This document shows positions 24,549 to 33,001 of a DNA stretch of 35,068 nt, one piece after another. Positions within the stretch are counted from its first letter, which is position 1; the number at the start of each line of letters is the position of its first letter. The stretch is from positions 1 to 35,068 of the forward strand of contig DATGLV010000004.1 of assembly GCA_035293945.1 (NCBI GenBank), written 5' to 3'. The notes beneath the pieces were generated by a model. The model was not told the origin of the DNA, searched no databases, and worked only from the letters and a program-made list of their open reading frames with translations. The DNA comes from VAZQ01 sp035293945. GTDB taxonomy: Bacteria > Pseudomonadota > Alphaproteobacteria > Rhizobiales > Xanthobacteraceae. The translations under genes were made by a program, and so were the position numbers.

Positions 24549-25170
24549 GTAGCCCGCATGGAGCGTCAGCGAAATGCGGGACAGTCATTCCATCCGCTCA
24601 CCGAAGGCGGTCGCTTCCGGCTCGCCGGCCCCCGCCCAATCCCCCGGCAAGAGACCACTCCGCACATAGCGATGGAAAGAGGAGTGAGGCCAGTCACCTG
24701 CTCGCATGACCCAGCCGTGCTTGGCGGGATTGTAGTGGATATAGTCGAAATGCCGTGCAAAGTCGGTCTGGTCACGAATTGTGTGCTCCCAATAGCGCCG
24801 TTGCCAAAGGCCGTATTCGCCGCGATGGCTCCGGGTGGCGGACACCCCCAGCGCGACGACATGCCGGGTGAAGACACTCTTGATTCTCCGCCATCGGCCC
24901 GGGAAATCGGCGTCGCCCTCCGGCAAGCTCATGAGCACGTGCAGATGCTCAGGAAGGATCACAATTGCATCGATCTCGAATGGCCGCTCCTCACGTGTTG
25001 TGCGAAAGGCGTGACGTAGTGACGCAATATTGTCGGTCAACAACGACGCGCTGCGGTCCGCGAGCGTCACGGTAAAAAAGAAGGTTCCGCCCGGAATTAG
25101 ATTCCGTCGATACCGCACCATATGCCAACCCAAAGGAAACCCGGATTACGCTTCGCTTCATCCGGGCTAC
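24549..25170 (-). mobile_element. REP-RAYT unit (REPtron)
   Basis: A hairpin GTAGCCCGCAT...ATGCGGG ends at 24580 and a second ACCCGGAT...ATCCGGGCTAC begins at 25139. Between them is only the RAYT transposase gene. The two arms joined directly, without the gene, are seen as REP pairs at 20024-20091 and 29038-29107. The unit therefore looks like the gene-bearing form and the others like gene-less derivatives. Confidence 0.8.
24585..25121 (-). CDS. REP-associated tyrosine transposase (RAYT, Y1 HUH family)
   Basis: This single-strand transposase/nuclease, about 178 residues, probably moves or maintains the REP hairpins around it. The HUH motif is present (LPEHLHVLMSLP) and the catalytic Tyr lies in DYIHYNPAKHGWV, with the conserved WxxRYWEH segment before it (QRRYWEHTIRD). 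The start at ATG 25121 gives VRYRRNLIPGG, the family N-terminus; a TTG at 25133 would add four residues. It appears complete and sits inside a pair of REP hairpins. RAYT genes are usually single copy and do not cause typical insertion duplications. Confidence 0.9.
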   Translation of the reverse strand: MVRYRRNLIPGGTFFFTVTLADRSASLLTDNIASLRHAFRTTREERPFEIDAIVILPEHLHVLMSLPEGDADFPGRWRRIKSVFTRHVVALGVSATRSHRGEYGLWQRRYWEHTIRDQTDFARHFDYIHYNPAKHGWVMRAGDWPHSSFHRYVRSGLLPGDWAGAGEPEATAFGERME

Positions 25171-25191
25171 AAAGAGGGTCGATGCGTCCGC

Positions 25192-25572
25192 TCACTTCCC
25201 GCTCAGGAGCGGGATCGTCTTGTAGTCCGGAGCCGGCGGAATGGATTGCAGATAGGCGTAGATGTCCTGCAGGTCCGCGTTCGGGAGGATCGATTCACGG
25301 AACGGGGGCATCGGCCCGTTGGACGTGCGGATGAACGCCGCGATGGTGTCATAAGGCAGTGGATTGGGCGCGAGCCGCGGTCCGGTTACCGGCGAGCCCT
25401 GCCCCTGCGTGCCATGGCACTCGAAGCAGCCATACTTCTGCGTGAACAGAATCTTGCCGCGGGCAGCGTCAGCGGCGAGCGCAGGGCCCACCGAAACTTG
25501 AATAAAGGCTTGTCCGATGAGGAAGCCGGCGGCGAGCGCCGTCAGTCTTACGGTGACGCGAGAACGCTTCAT
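25192..25572 (-). CDS. Small cytochrome c
   Basis: This protein of about 126 residues has an N-terminal export signal (TALAAGFLIGQAFIQVSVG...ALA) and one heme motif, YGCFECHGTQGQG (CxxCH). The distal Met ligand is probably in NGPMPPFRES, and a NADLQDIYAYLQSI helix follows. It should act as a periplasmic electron carrier. The ATG at 25572 has GGAAGG upstream. It is 229 bases downstream of the thiamine-diphosphate enzyme gene in the same direction, so it could receive electrons from it or another exported enzyme. Confidence 0.88.
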   Translation of the reverse strand: MKRSRVTVRLTALAAGFLIGQAFIQVSVGPALAADAARGKILFTQKYGCFECHGTQGQGSPVTGPRLAPNPLPYDTIAAFIRTSNGPMPPFRESILPNADLQDIYAYLQSIPPAPDYKTIPLLSGK

Positions 25573-25627
25573 TGTCTGTCGTTTCCTTCCCAAACTGAAG
25601 ACTACATTTCACTGAGGTTTGGGCAGA

Positions 25628-25770
25628 GTCGTGCCGCAAAGTCCACCTCTCCCCGGACGGGAGAAGTCGGATTGCGAGGCAATCCGGATGAGGGGGGCCG
25701 CGCTAGAAGGTTTGCCCCTCACCTCAACCCTCTCCCCAACGGGGAGAGGGAGCATGCCACGCTCACGGCA
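25628..25770. repeat. Palindromic intergenic repeat, family C
   Basis: Inverted arms CCTCTCCCCGGACGGGAGA and CCCTCTCCCC...GGGGAGAGGG with CGGATTG/CAATCCG fill most of the gap between the TPP enzyme and cytochrome genes. The style is widespread in rhizobial genomes. No other copy is seen in the window. Confidence 0.6.
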
Positions 25771-25800
25771 AAGCAACGCCCAAATATCACCAGAACATCT

Positions 25801-27780
25801 TTAGCGCGGCTGCATGACCGCATCGACCAGGACCGGCTCGCCCGCCTTGGCGACTTGCACCGCCTTTTTGAGCGTTGCTCCGATCTCGCTCGGATCCGTG
25901 ACCGGGCCGAACGACTGCATGCCCATCGATTTAGCGAGCGCCGCATAGTCGATGTTCGGGTTCTCGATGCGCGTGCCGACCGGCCCGAAGTCCTTGCCGT
26001 AGTTGGCGAGCCGATTGCGGCGGTTGGACAGGCGCTGCACGTGCATGACTTCCTGGTGGTAGCCGCGGTTGTTGTGAATGATCGCGACGAGCGGAATCTG
26101 GTGCCGCACCGCCGTCCACAGGGCGCCGGGCGCATACATCGAATCGCCATCGCCGACGATCGCAACCGCGAGACGACCGAACGCCTTGTGGGCATGCGCG
26201 GCGCCGACCGCCGCCGGGATGCCGTAGCCTTGTCCGGCACCACCGGAACCGCCGATCCACTGGTAGTGCTTGTCGATCTTGAAGAAGCGCTCCGGCCAAC
26301 CGCTGGTGCCATTGGATGCGGCGACCAAGGCCCAGTCGTGATCCTTCACGGCGCCCCACAGCTCGGCCGAAAGCCGCGCGGTGGTGATTGGCGCTGCGTC
26401 CCAACCAACCGCGGCCGCCTGCAAGGAGCGCTCCTCGGCGGCGGCCTTCGCCTTCTTGAAGGCTTCGCCGCGCTTCTCGTAGGCCGCCTGCTTCTCGCCG
26501 GTGATCTCCATCTTGACGGCTTCGATCAACGAGGGGAGCGACGCCTCGGCATCGCCCACCATGGCGATGTCGACCGGCTGGAAGCGCTGGAAGTCCTGGT
26601 AATTGGACTTCTCGTTGAGCTCGACCGAGTTGATGGTGATGAGCTTGGCATCGGTCTTGGCGCGGCGGCGCTGCAGACCCAAGCCCTCGTTGTCGGCGTT
26701 GTCAGTGAAGCTGTTGACGACATTCCAGAAGTCACCGACCTCGAGGCCGAGGATCACGTCGGCCTGGGCATAGAGCTGGCCGGGCGGCTGGGCGAGGTGA
26801 TGGCTGTTGGGGAAATTCATGCGGCCGCGCTGGTTGACGACCGGGGCCTGCAACAGCTCGGCGAGCTCGACCAGATGCTTGAGGCCGTCCGGGGTGCGGG
26901 CGACGCGGTCGGCGACGATCACCGGGTTCTGCGCATTGACCAGGAGCTTCGCGGTCTCGCGCAGCGCCGCCACGTCGGCCTGCGGGGGCGAGGGGGGCGT
27001 ATATTTGGGGATGATCAGCCGATTGCGCTCCCGCTCCTGCACCGGCATCTCCTGCAGCTCGGCATCGAGCGCCAGCATGACCGGCTCATAGGGCGGGGTC
27101 ATCGCGAACTTGTAGGCGCGCACGAACGACTGCGCGAAATGCGGCAGCGACACCGGCGTGTCGTCCCATTTGGTGAAATCGCGCACCAGCGCGTTGATGT
27201 CCTGGCCCGAATGGATGGTGGGCACGCCGGGCGGACGGTTGGAGGCATCAAGATCGGTGCCGCCGACCACGATGACCGGGGCGCGGTCCACCCAGGCGTT
27301 GTAGATCGCCATGGTGCCGTGCATCAGTCCCACCACGCCGTGGCACAGCGACATGGCCGGCTTGCCGGCCACCTTGAAATAGCCGTGCGCCATCGCGATG
27401 GCGGATTCCTCGTGCATGCACGTGATGAATTCCGGCATCGTGTTCTTGCCGTAATTGATCAGCGACTCGTGGATGCCGCGGTAGCTCGACGCCGGATTGG
27501 CGTAGCAGTATTCGATGCCAAGCGACTTGATCACGTCGACCATGAAGTCGGAGCCGGCGCGGCCGCCGAGCGGGGAGTCGACCTTGGGAAGCTCGGTCTC
27601 AGCCGCGATCTGCTGCGCGGTTGGACGCTGCACGGCGGGAACGCGCTCGGCGGCAACCGGTGGGGCTGCCGCATCGGCGGCTTCGGGCTTGGCGGCGACC
27701 GAGGTCGCTGCACCAGCTACCGCGACGCCAGCCAGGAACTTGCGGCGGCTCACCTCGGGGTGCGGATTCTTTCGGGCCAT
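25801..27780 (-). CDS. Tat-exported thiamine-diphosphate-dependent enzyme (acetolactate-synthase-like)
   Basis: This protein of 659 residues starts with a twin-arginine signal, SRRKFLAGVAVAGA, so export of the folded enzyme is predicted. The catalytic Glu is in CMHEESAIAMAHGYF in the N-terminal domain. The TPP/Mg motif is GDGDSMYAPGALW...NNRGYHQE in the C-terminal domain, with a typical three-domain ALS/POX-like length. The chemistry (decarboxylation, lyase or oxidase) is not determined by sequence alone. Periplasmic TPP enzymes are uncommon. It precedes a cytochrome c gene in the same direction and faces the two Bug receptors divergently. Confidence 0.82.
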   Translation of the reverse strand: MARKNPHPEVSRRKFLAGVAVAGAATSVAAKPEAADAAAPPVAAERVPAVQRPTAQQIAAETELPKVDSPLGGRAGSDFMVDVIKSLGIEYCYANPASSYRGIHESLINYGKNTMPEFITCMHEESAIAMAHGYFKVAGKPAMSLCHGVVGLMHGTMAIYNAWVDRAPVIVVGGTDLDASNRPPGVPTIHSGQDINALVRDFTKWDDTPVSLPHFAQSFVRAYKFAMTPPYEPVMLALDAELQEMPVQERERNRLIIPKYTPPSPPQADVAALRETAKLLVNAQNPVIVADRVARTPDGLKHLVELAELLQAPVVNQRGRMNFPNSHHLAQPPGQLYAQADVILGLEVGDFWNVVNSFTDNADNEGLGLQRRRAKTDAKLITINSVELNEKSNYQDFQRFQPVDIAMVGDAEASLPSLIEAVKMEITGEKQAAYEKRGEAFKKAKAAAEERSLQAAAVGWDAAPITTARLSAELWGAVKDHDWALVAASNGTSGWPERFFKIDKHYQWIGGSGGAGQGYGIPAAVGAAHAHKAFGRLAVAIVGDGDSMYAPGALWTAVRHQIPLVAIIHNNRGYHQEVMHVQRLSNRRNRLANYGKDFGPVGTRIENPNIDYAALAKSMGMQSFGPVTDPSEIGATLKKAVQVAKAGEPVLVDAVMQPR

Positions 27781-27948
27781 CTCGTCTCTCCCTCTCCATC
27801 TCTTCGCTCTCGCCGTCTCGCCTCTCGCGTCCCGCGCGGATGTGAGAAAGCTGGCCGGCTGACTCGGCCTTAAAGCTTGATATTATTCCCCGCGCCTGAA
27901 GGTGTGAAGGCCGGGGCGACGGATTTGCCGGCGCTGAGAATGTTAACA

Positions 27949-29028
27949 ATGACCAGACGGTTTCCCTACCTGCGCGCCTTGGTGGCCGCCGGCAGCGTCG
28001 TTTTGCCCAGCCTCATGTTGCCCGCTATGGCGGCCGCCCAGGGCGCGGAGCGGGATGCGGTTGCGCAGTTCTACCGGGGCCGCACCGTCAGCATCTATGT
28101 CGGGTCCCCGGTCGGCGGCGGCTATGACGGCTATGCGCGCCTCCTGGCGCGCTATTTCGGCAAACACATCCCGGGCAATCCGACGGTGCTGGTGCAGAAC
28201 ATGCCAGGCGCCGGCAGCAACAAGGCGGCCGGATTCATCTATGGTCCGGCGCCGCGCGACGGCACCGCCATCGGGGCGATCCAGCCCGGTGCGATCACCG
28301 CGCCGCTGCTCTCTGATCAGCCCGTGCAGCAGGACCCGCGAAAGTTCATCTATCTCGGCAACGCCAACAGCGACGTCTATCTCTGTTTCGTGCGCAGCGA
28401 TGCGCCGGTGAAGAGCTTCGCAGAGGTCTTCACGCACGAAGTGCTGCTGGGCGCCAGCGCCGAAGGCGCGACGCTGCGCGACCTGCCGGTGATGCTCGAC
28501 AATGTGCTGGGCACCAAGTTCCGCATGGTGACCGGCTATGCGGGCAGCCACGATGTGACGCTCGCGATCGAGAAGGGCGAGGTACAGGGCATGTGCGGGA
28601 TGGGTTGGGTCAGCATATCCATGGAGCACCCCGATTGGGTGCCGAGCGGCAAGATGCGGGTGCTCGCCCAGGAGGACCTCAAAGGTCATCCGGACCTGAA
28701 CCGCATGGGCGTGCCGCTCACCGTCAGCTTTGCCAAGACCGAAGAAGATCGCCAGGTGATGGGGTTGATCTACAGCCAGAACATTTTCGGCCGACCCTAT
28801 GTGCTGCCGCCCGGCGTGCCGGGCGATCGCGTCGCGGCGCTGAGGACCGCCTTCCTCTCCGCGTTCAATGATCCGGACCTGCGCGCGGACGCGGAGCGCA
28901 TGCGCTTCGAGGTCTCACCGCTCTCGGGCGAGGATTTGCAGGCCCTGATCGCGCGCATCTATGCGTTGCCGGCGCGGATCAGCGAGCGCGCCAAGGCCTC
29001 GCTGATCTACAAGCCGCCGGCGAATTGA
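27949..29028 (+). CDS. Bug/TctC-family solute-binding protein 1
   Basis: This periplasmic receptor has about 359 residues. It has a signal peptide (LRALVAAGSVVLPSLMLPAMAAAQG), the family's SIYVGSPVGGGYDGYARLLARYF and the motif NPTVLVQNMPGAGSNKAA. Such proteins feed tripartite tricarboxylate-type transporters, but no TctA/TctB partner is in the window. The start is ATG 27949; an ATG three codons upstream is possible. It is divergent from the TPP enzyme, and a paralogue follows 110 bases later. Confidence 0.87.
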   Translation: MTRRFPYLRALVAAGSVVLPSLMLPAMAAAQGAERDAVAQFYRGRTVSIYVGSPVGGGYDGYARLLARYFGKHIPGNPTVLVQNMPGAGSNKAAGFIYGPAPRDGTAIGAIQPGAITAPLLSDQPVQQDPRKFIYLGNANSDVYLCFVRSDAPVKSFAEVFTHEVLLGASAEGATLRDLPVMLDNVLGTKFRMVTGYAGSHDVTLAIEKGEVQGMCGMGWVSISMEHPDWVPSGKMRVLAQEDLKGHPDLNRMGVPLTVSFAKTEEDRQVMGLIYSQNIFGRPYVLPPGVPGDRVAALRTAFLSAFNDPDLRADAERMRFEVSPLSGEDLQALIARIYALPARISERAKASLIYKPPAN

Positions 29029-29037
29029 ATTGCTTGA

Positions 29038-29107
29038 GTAGCCCGCATTAAGCACAAGCGGAATGCGGGAAGGCTGACCCGGATTACGCTTCGCTCCATC
29101 CGGGCTA
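29038..29107. repeat. REP pair, family B, copy 2
   Basis: Two hairpins (CCCGCAT/ATGCGGG and CCCGGAT/ATCCGGG) between flanks GTAGCCC and GGGCTAC match 20024-20091. A further partial arm, TCCATCCGGGCTGCAT, runs to 29125. It lies between the two Bug paralogues. Confidence 0.85.
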
Positions 29108-29137
29108 CATTCCATCCGGGCTGCATCGGCGACGAAG

Positions 29138-30163
29138 ATGAGGCGATCTGCAACCCTGAAGGCGGCTCTCGTCGCGGCCCTGATCATCTCAGGCGCCGAG
29201 GCTCTGCGCGCCCAATCGCTTGATGCCGCCTTCGCTGGGAAAACCATCACCATCTATGTGGGCTACACGGCGGGCGGCAGCTACGACCTCTACGGCCGGC
29301 TCATCGCGCGCCATTTGGGCCAGCATCTGCCGGGCAAGCCTACCGTCGTGGTGCAGAACATGCCGGGCGCCGGTAGCCTCAAGGCTGCGAATTATTTGTA
29401 CGAGGTGGCGCCACGCGACGGCACCGCGCTCGGCGTAGTGGTCGAGTCAGCCGCACTCGAGCAGGCGCTGTCCAATCCGGCCGCGCAGTATGATGCGGCG
29501 AAATTCACCTATGTGGGACGGGTTGCGACCAGCAACAACATTTTCATGATGTGGCACACCGCCAAGGTGCAGTCGCTCGAAGACGCCAAGCAAGCTCCTT
29601 CGCTGTTGGCGAGCACCGGGCCGGGCTCGATCGCCGAGACCATCCCGCGGCTCACCAATGCGCTCATCGGCACCAAGTTCAAGCTGATCAGCGGTTATCC
29701 GGCCTCGACCGAAGCGATGCTGGCGATGGAGCGCGGCGAGGTCGATGGCTCGTCTTCGTCATGGGCGGCCGTCAAGGTCGGCAAGCAGGATTGGCTCAAG
29801 CAGAGCAAGATCAAGATCATCCTGCAGACGACGCCGGAGCGCACGGCCGAGCTGCCTGACACACCGTGTCTTGGCGAGATCGGCACGAATGCAGGGGACC
29901 GGCAGGTATTCGCGCTGTATGCGAGCGGCAGCGCCATCGGACGCTCGCTGATCGGCCCGCCCGCGATCACGAACGAGCGGGTCGCCGCGCTGCGCGCGGG
30001 GTTCGACGCCATGGTGAAGGATCCCGAATTCGTCGCCGACGCGGAAAAGATCAATGTGGAGCTCGAGCCGCTGCCCGGCGCGGCGGTCGCGCGCCTGGTC
30101 GAAGCGGCACTCGCGGTGCCGCTAGCGGTGCGGGAGCGGGCCATCGCGGCCTTCGGGCGGTAG
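29138..30163 (+). CDS. Bug/TctC-family solute-binding protein 2
   Basis: This receptor of 341 residues is a paralogue of the one at 27949, with signal peptide (LKAALVAALIISGAEALRAQ), ITIYVGYTAGGSYDLYGRLIARHL and KPTVVVQNMPGAGSLKAA. It probably binds a related organic acid, but the ligand is unknown. The two genes differ clearly along the length, so the duplication is not recent. A REP pair lies in the gap before it. No transporter membrane gene is adjacent. Confidence 0.87.
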   Translation: MRRSATLKAALVAALIISGAEALRAQSLDAAFAGKTITIYVGYTAGGSYDLYGRLIARHLGQHLPGKPTVVVQNMPGAGSLKAANYLYEVAPRDGTALGVVVESAALEQALSNPAAQYDAAKFTYVGRVATSNNIFMMWHTAKVQSLEDAKQAPSLLASTGPGSIAETIPRLTNALIGTKFKLISGYPASTEAMLAMERGEVDGSSSSWAAVKVGKQDWLKQSKIKIILQTTPERTAELPDTPCLGEIGTNAGDRQVFALYASGSAIGRSLIGPPAITNERVAALRAGFDAMVKDPEFVADAEKINVELEPLPGAAVARLVEAALAVPLAVRERAIAAFGR

Positions 30164-30294
30164 CGCCACACCGACACGACCTATTGAGGCCCGCTAACCC
30201 AGGGTCCGGGCTCGGGATTTTTCTTTACAACATTTCCATGAACCTTTTCGGCGGCCGACCGACCAATGAGGGAACCAAGCGTCGGGAGGAAACC

Positions 30295-30444
30295 ATGACC
30301 CAATTCGCCAGCTACGATTTCAACACTCTGATGATCGCCGGACCGTTTGCTTTCTTGGCTCTTTTCAGTTTCGTGCTCGCACGAGCCAATCGAGTGCCGA
30401 GCCGCATCCGCGCGCTGGAATTGGCGCCCGCTTTCGGGCTTTGA
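30295..30444 (+). CDS. Small membrane protein, 49 residues
   Basis: The ATG at 30295 has a strong ribosome site (GGGAGGAAACC before it). The product has one predicted membrane segment (TLMIAGPFAFLALFSFVLA) followed by a basic tail (RANRVPSRIRALE). I do not recognise the family. The good ribosome site and plausible membrane helix are the only evidence. It stands alone 132 bases after the Bug gene. Confidence 0.5.
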   Translation: MTQFASYDFNTLMIAGPFAFLALFSFVLARANRVPSRIRALELAPAFGL

Positions 30445-30469
30445 GGGCTCACCATTCGACCAACCGCAT

Positions 30470-30500
30470 GTAGGGGCGCCCCCACAAGGCCCGCCCCTAC
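30470..30500. repeat. Short palindrome, family D
   Basis: Perfect nine-base arms GTAGGGGCG and CGCCCCTAC with a 13-base loop lie between the small membrane protein and the GMC oxidoreductase gene. It looks like another repeat family, or a bidirectional terminator without T-runs. Confidence 0.6.
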
Positions 30501-30525
30501 AACAACGGGACCGCAGTTCGCGTGC

Positions 30526-32154
30526 TTACACCCCCTGCGCTGCCGGCAGTGGCGGCCGGCCGCGGATCATGTCGGCGGCCTTCTCGGCCATCATCAGCAC
30601 GCATGCATTGATATGTGCCGAGACGAGGTCCGGCATGGCCGATGCATCGACCACGCGCAGGGCGGCAATCCCGCGCACCTTGAGCTCCGGATCGGTGACG
30701 GTGTCGGGCAGCGTCCCCATGGCGCAAGTGCCGGCCGGATGATGCGCCGTGATGACGGTGCGCTTGAGCCAGGCATCGATCTCCGCATCGGTCTGAACTT
30801 TTTCGCCCGGATTGGTCTCGCGCCCACGATAAGGATCGAGTGCTGATTGATGCGCGACCGTGCGGGCGAGGCGAAATCCCGTGCGCAGGCGCGGCAGATC
30901 GTCGGGAGCGGAAAAGAAATTATAACGAATGCGCGGCGGATCGCGCGGATCCGCGGAGCGCAACAGGATCTCGCCGCGGCTGTCGGGATGCAGCAGCGTC
31001 GGACGAATGCCGAAGCCGTCGCGAAAGGCCGGTCGCAGCAGCGGGAACCACAGATGCGGATGCGCGGAGGTGCCGCGGAACATGAACTCTATGTCCGGCA
31101 CCGCAAGCTCGGGCCGCGTCTTGATGAAGGCGTGCAAGCCCCCCGGCACCACAGTGCCGGGCCCGCGACCAAACAAATAGGCGCGCAGCATGCTGACCGC
31201 CATGCGATCGAAGCGCATCTCGCGGTGGAAGGCGCCAGGCTGGCGACGCTCGTAGCTGATGTAAGCGCCGAGATGATCCTGCAGATTCTTTCCGACAGGC
31301 GAATCGACAGTCGTCTTGATGCCGAATTCGGCGAGATGCGCGGCGGGCCCGATTCCCGACAGCATCAAGAGCTGCGGCGAGTTGAAGGTGCCGGCACAGA
31401 GGATGACCTCGGCATTCGCGCCAATGCGAGCTAGATCGCCGCTGCCGCGGATGAGCTCCACCCCGACGGCGCGGCCCTTCTCGATCAGAACTCTGGTCGC
31501 ATGCGCGCGCGTCTCGACCACGAGATTGCGCCGCCGCCGCGCCGGCCGCAAATAAGCACGCGCAGACGAGGAGCGTCGCCCATCGCGGATCGTATATTGG
31601 CTGCGGCCGAAACCTTCTTGGCTCGCGCCGTTGTAGTCCGGATTGCGCGGAAAGCCGGCGGCCGCTCCGGCTTCGACCCAGGCTTCGAACAAAGGGTCGC
31701 GCGTCTTGGCATACTGGGTGCCGAGCGGCCCTGTGCCGCCGCGCCAGGCATTCTCACCGCCCTCCCAGGTCTCGCCGCGGCGGAAATAGGGCAGCACCTC
31801 CGCATAGGACCAGCCGCGGGCGCCCTTTTGCGCCCAGCGGTCATAATCGGCGCGATTGCCGCGCGTATACGCCATCACATTGATGGCGGACGAGCCGCCC
31901 AGAACCTTGCCGCGCATGGCTTCGATGGCGCGATTGTCGAGGCCTGCTTCCGGCTCGGTCGCATAGCCCCAATCGTGCATGCGGTGCTCGTGCAGCTTGC
32001 CCATGCCGAGCGGAATATGGATGAGCGGATTGCGATCGCGCGGGCCTGCTTCCAGCAGCAGCACACGCGCGCAACCATCCTCGCTCAAGCGGTTAGCCAG
32101 CACGCAGCCGGCGGAGCCTGCGCCGACAATGATGTAGTCGTAATCGTTTCGCAC
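30526..32154 (-). CDS. GMC-family FAD oxidoreductase (choline-dehydrogenase-like)
   Basis: This flavoenzyme of about 542 residues has the FAD-binding Rossmann motif YIIVGAGSAGCVLANRLSE at the N-terminus, the GMC signature GKVLGGSSAINVMAYTRGN, a second (LCAGTFNSPQLLMLSGIGP) and the C-terminal catalytic region TAHHPAGTCAMG. It should oxidise an alcohol, but the substrate is not determinable. A GTG at 32154 just before the Rossmann motif is the preferred start; the frame extends to 32232. No related transporter is adjacent. Confidence 0.88.
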   Translation of the reverse strand: MRNDYDYIIVGAGSAGCVLANRLSEDGCARVLLLEAGPRDRNPLIHIPLGMGKLHEHRMHDWGYATEPEAGLDNRAIEAMRGKVLGGSSAINVMAYTRGNRADYDRWAQKGARGWSYAEVLPYFRRGETWEGGENAWRGGTGPLGTQYAKTRDPLFEAWVEAGAAAGFPRNPDYNGASQEGFGRSQYTIRDGRRSSSARAYLRPARRRRNLVVETRAHATRVLIEKGRAVGVELIRGSGDLARIGANAEVILCAGTFNSPQLLMLSGIGPAAHLAEFGIKTTVDSPVGKNLQDHLGAYISYERRQPGAFHREMRFDRMAVSMLRAYLFGRGPGTVVPGGLHAFIKTRPELAVPDIEFMFRGTSAHPHLWFPLLRPAFRDGFGIRPTLLHPDSRGEILLRSADPRDPPRIRYNFFSAPDDLPRLRTGFRLARTVAHQSALDPYRGRETNPGEKVQTDAEIDAWLKRTVITAHHPAGTCAMGTLPDTVTDPELKVRGIAALRVVDASAMPDLVSAHINACVLMMAEKAADMIRGRPPLPAAQGV

Positions 32155-32260
32155 TTGTTTTCTGGTCCCCGCCTGCCCCCTGCCGGTCCCTCCCCGCATT
32201 AGCGAGCTTATCCGGCGCGTTCGCGGCGCCAAGCGGGAGAGAGTCCGAGTGAGAGCCAGC

Positions 32261-32289
32261 TTGTGGTATCAATCACGGTTTGTGGTATC
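32261..32289 (+). promoter_or_regulatory. Direct repeat upstream of the ialB-like gene
   Basis: TTGTGGTATC occurs at 32261-32270 and again at 32280-32289, 19 bases apart. Directly before the start codon this might be a regulator site; no function is shown. Confidence 0.3.
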
Positions 32290-32298
32290 CATCATCCT

Positions 32299-32787
32299 AT
32301 GATGCACCTAATCAAGTCCGTAAGCCTCGCTGCGACGTTCACTCTCATGCTGCTTTGCCCGGTCGCGGCGCAAAGCGCGGGTGGACCGGTCGCCTGGCGG
32401 GTCGAGTGCGGCGGCGATGGCAAATCGCTCGAATGCCGCGCCATTCAGCAGCTTGCCCGACCGGACACCAAGCAGGTATTCGCCGCCGTGGCGGTCCGCT
32501 TTGCGCCCGAGCTCAAGGCGGCTTCGATGACGATCTTGCTGCCGCTCGGCTTGAACCTGACCGAGCCGGTTACGATCCGCGTTGACAATGGAATGCCCGA
32601 GCGGCAGCCGATCCAGACCTGCGACAACGGGGGCTGCCTGGTGAGCCTGACGGTGCCCGACAAGCTGCTGGCGGCAATGCGCACAGGGACCGACCTCAAG
32701 CTCACCGTGCAGGATGCCAGCAAGAAGCCGATCGAGCTTGCCTTCCCGCTGCTTGGGTTCGGGCTAGCCTACGACAAGGCGAAATGA
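32299..32787 (+). CDS. Invasion-associated locus B (IalB)-family secreted protein
   Basis: This protein of about 162 residues has a signal peptide (VSLAATFTLMLLCPVAAQSA) and IalB-family features: WRVECGGDGKSLECRAIQQL, ILLPLGLNLTEPVTIRVDNG and the Cys pair of IQTCDNGGCLVSLTV. IalB homologues are common in alphaproteobacteria and mostly of unknown role. The start is ATG 32299 or the next codon (ATG 32302). It is transcribed toward the two-partner secretion genes but is separated from them by 214 bases without a convincing gene. Confidence 0.85.
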   Translation: MMHLIKSVSLAATFTLMLLCPVAAQSAGGPVAWRVECGGDGKSLECRAIQQLARPDTKQVFAAVAVRFAPELKAASMTILLPLGLNLTEPVTIRVDNGMPERQPIQTCDNGGCLVSLTVPDKLLAAMRTGTDLKLTVQDASKKPIELAFPLLGFGLAYDKAK

Positions 32788-33001
32788 GCTCTCTTCTCTC
32801 GAGCATGCGCCCTAAGTGTGCGGTTTGTTGAAGGAATTCCCCGTCGGCCACGGCCGAGGCGGTGCTCCTTCGGCGTGACCTGTGGCGCCGAGGAAACAGC
32901 CGCCAGAAATGCCGTTCGCAAGCCTCGCGGGCCCTTGAAAGCAATTGCGCGTACCGGGGGCGTGCCCTAAAAAATTCAACGGTACTTTGGGGTTCGGGCG
33001 T

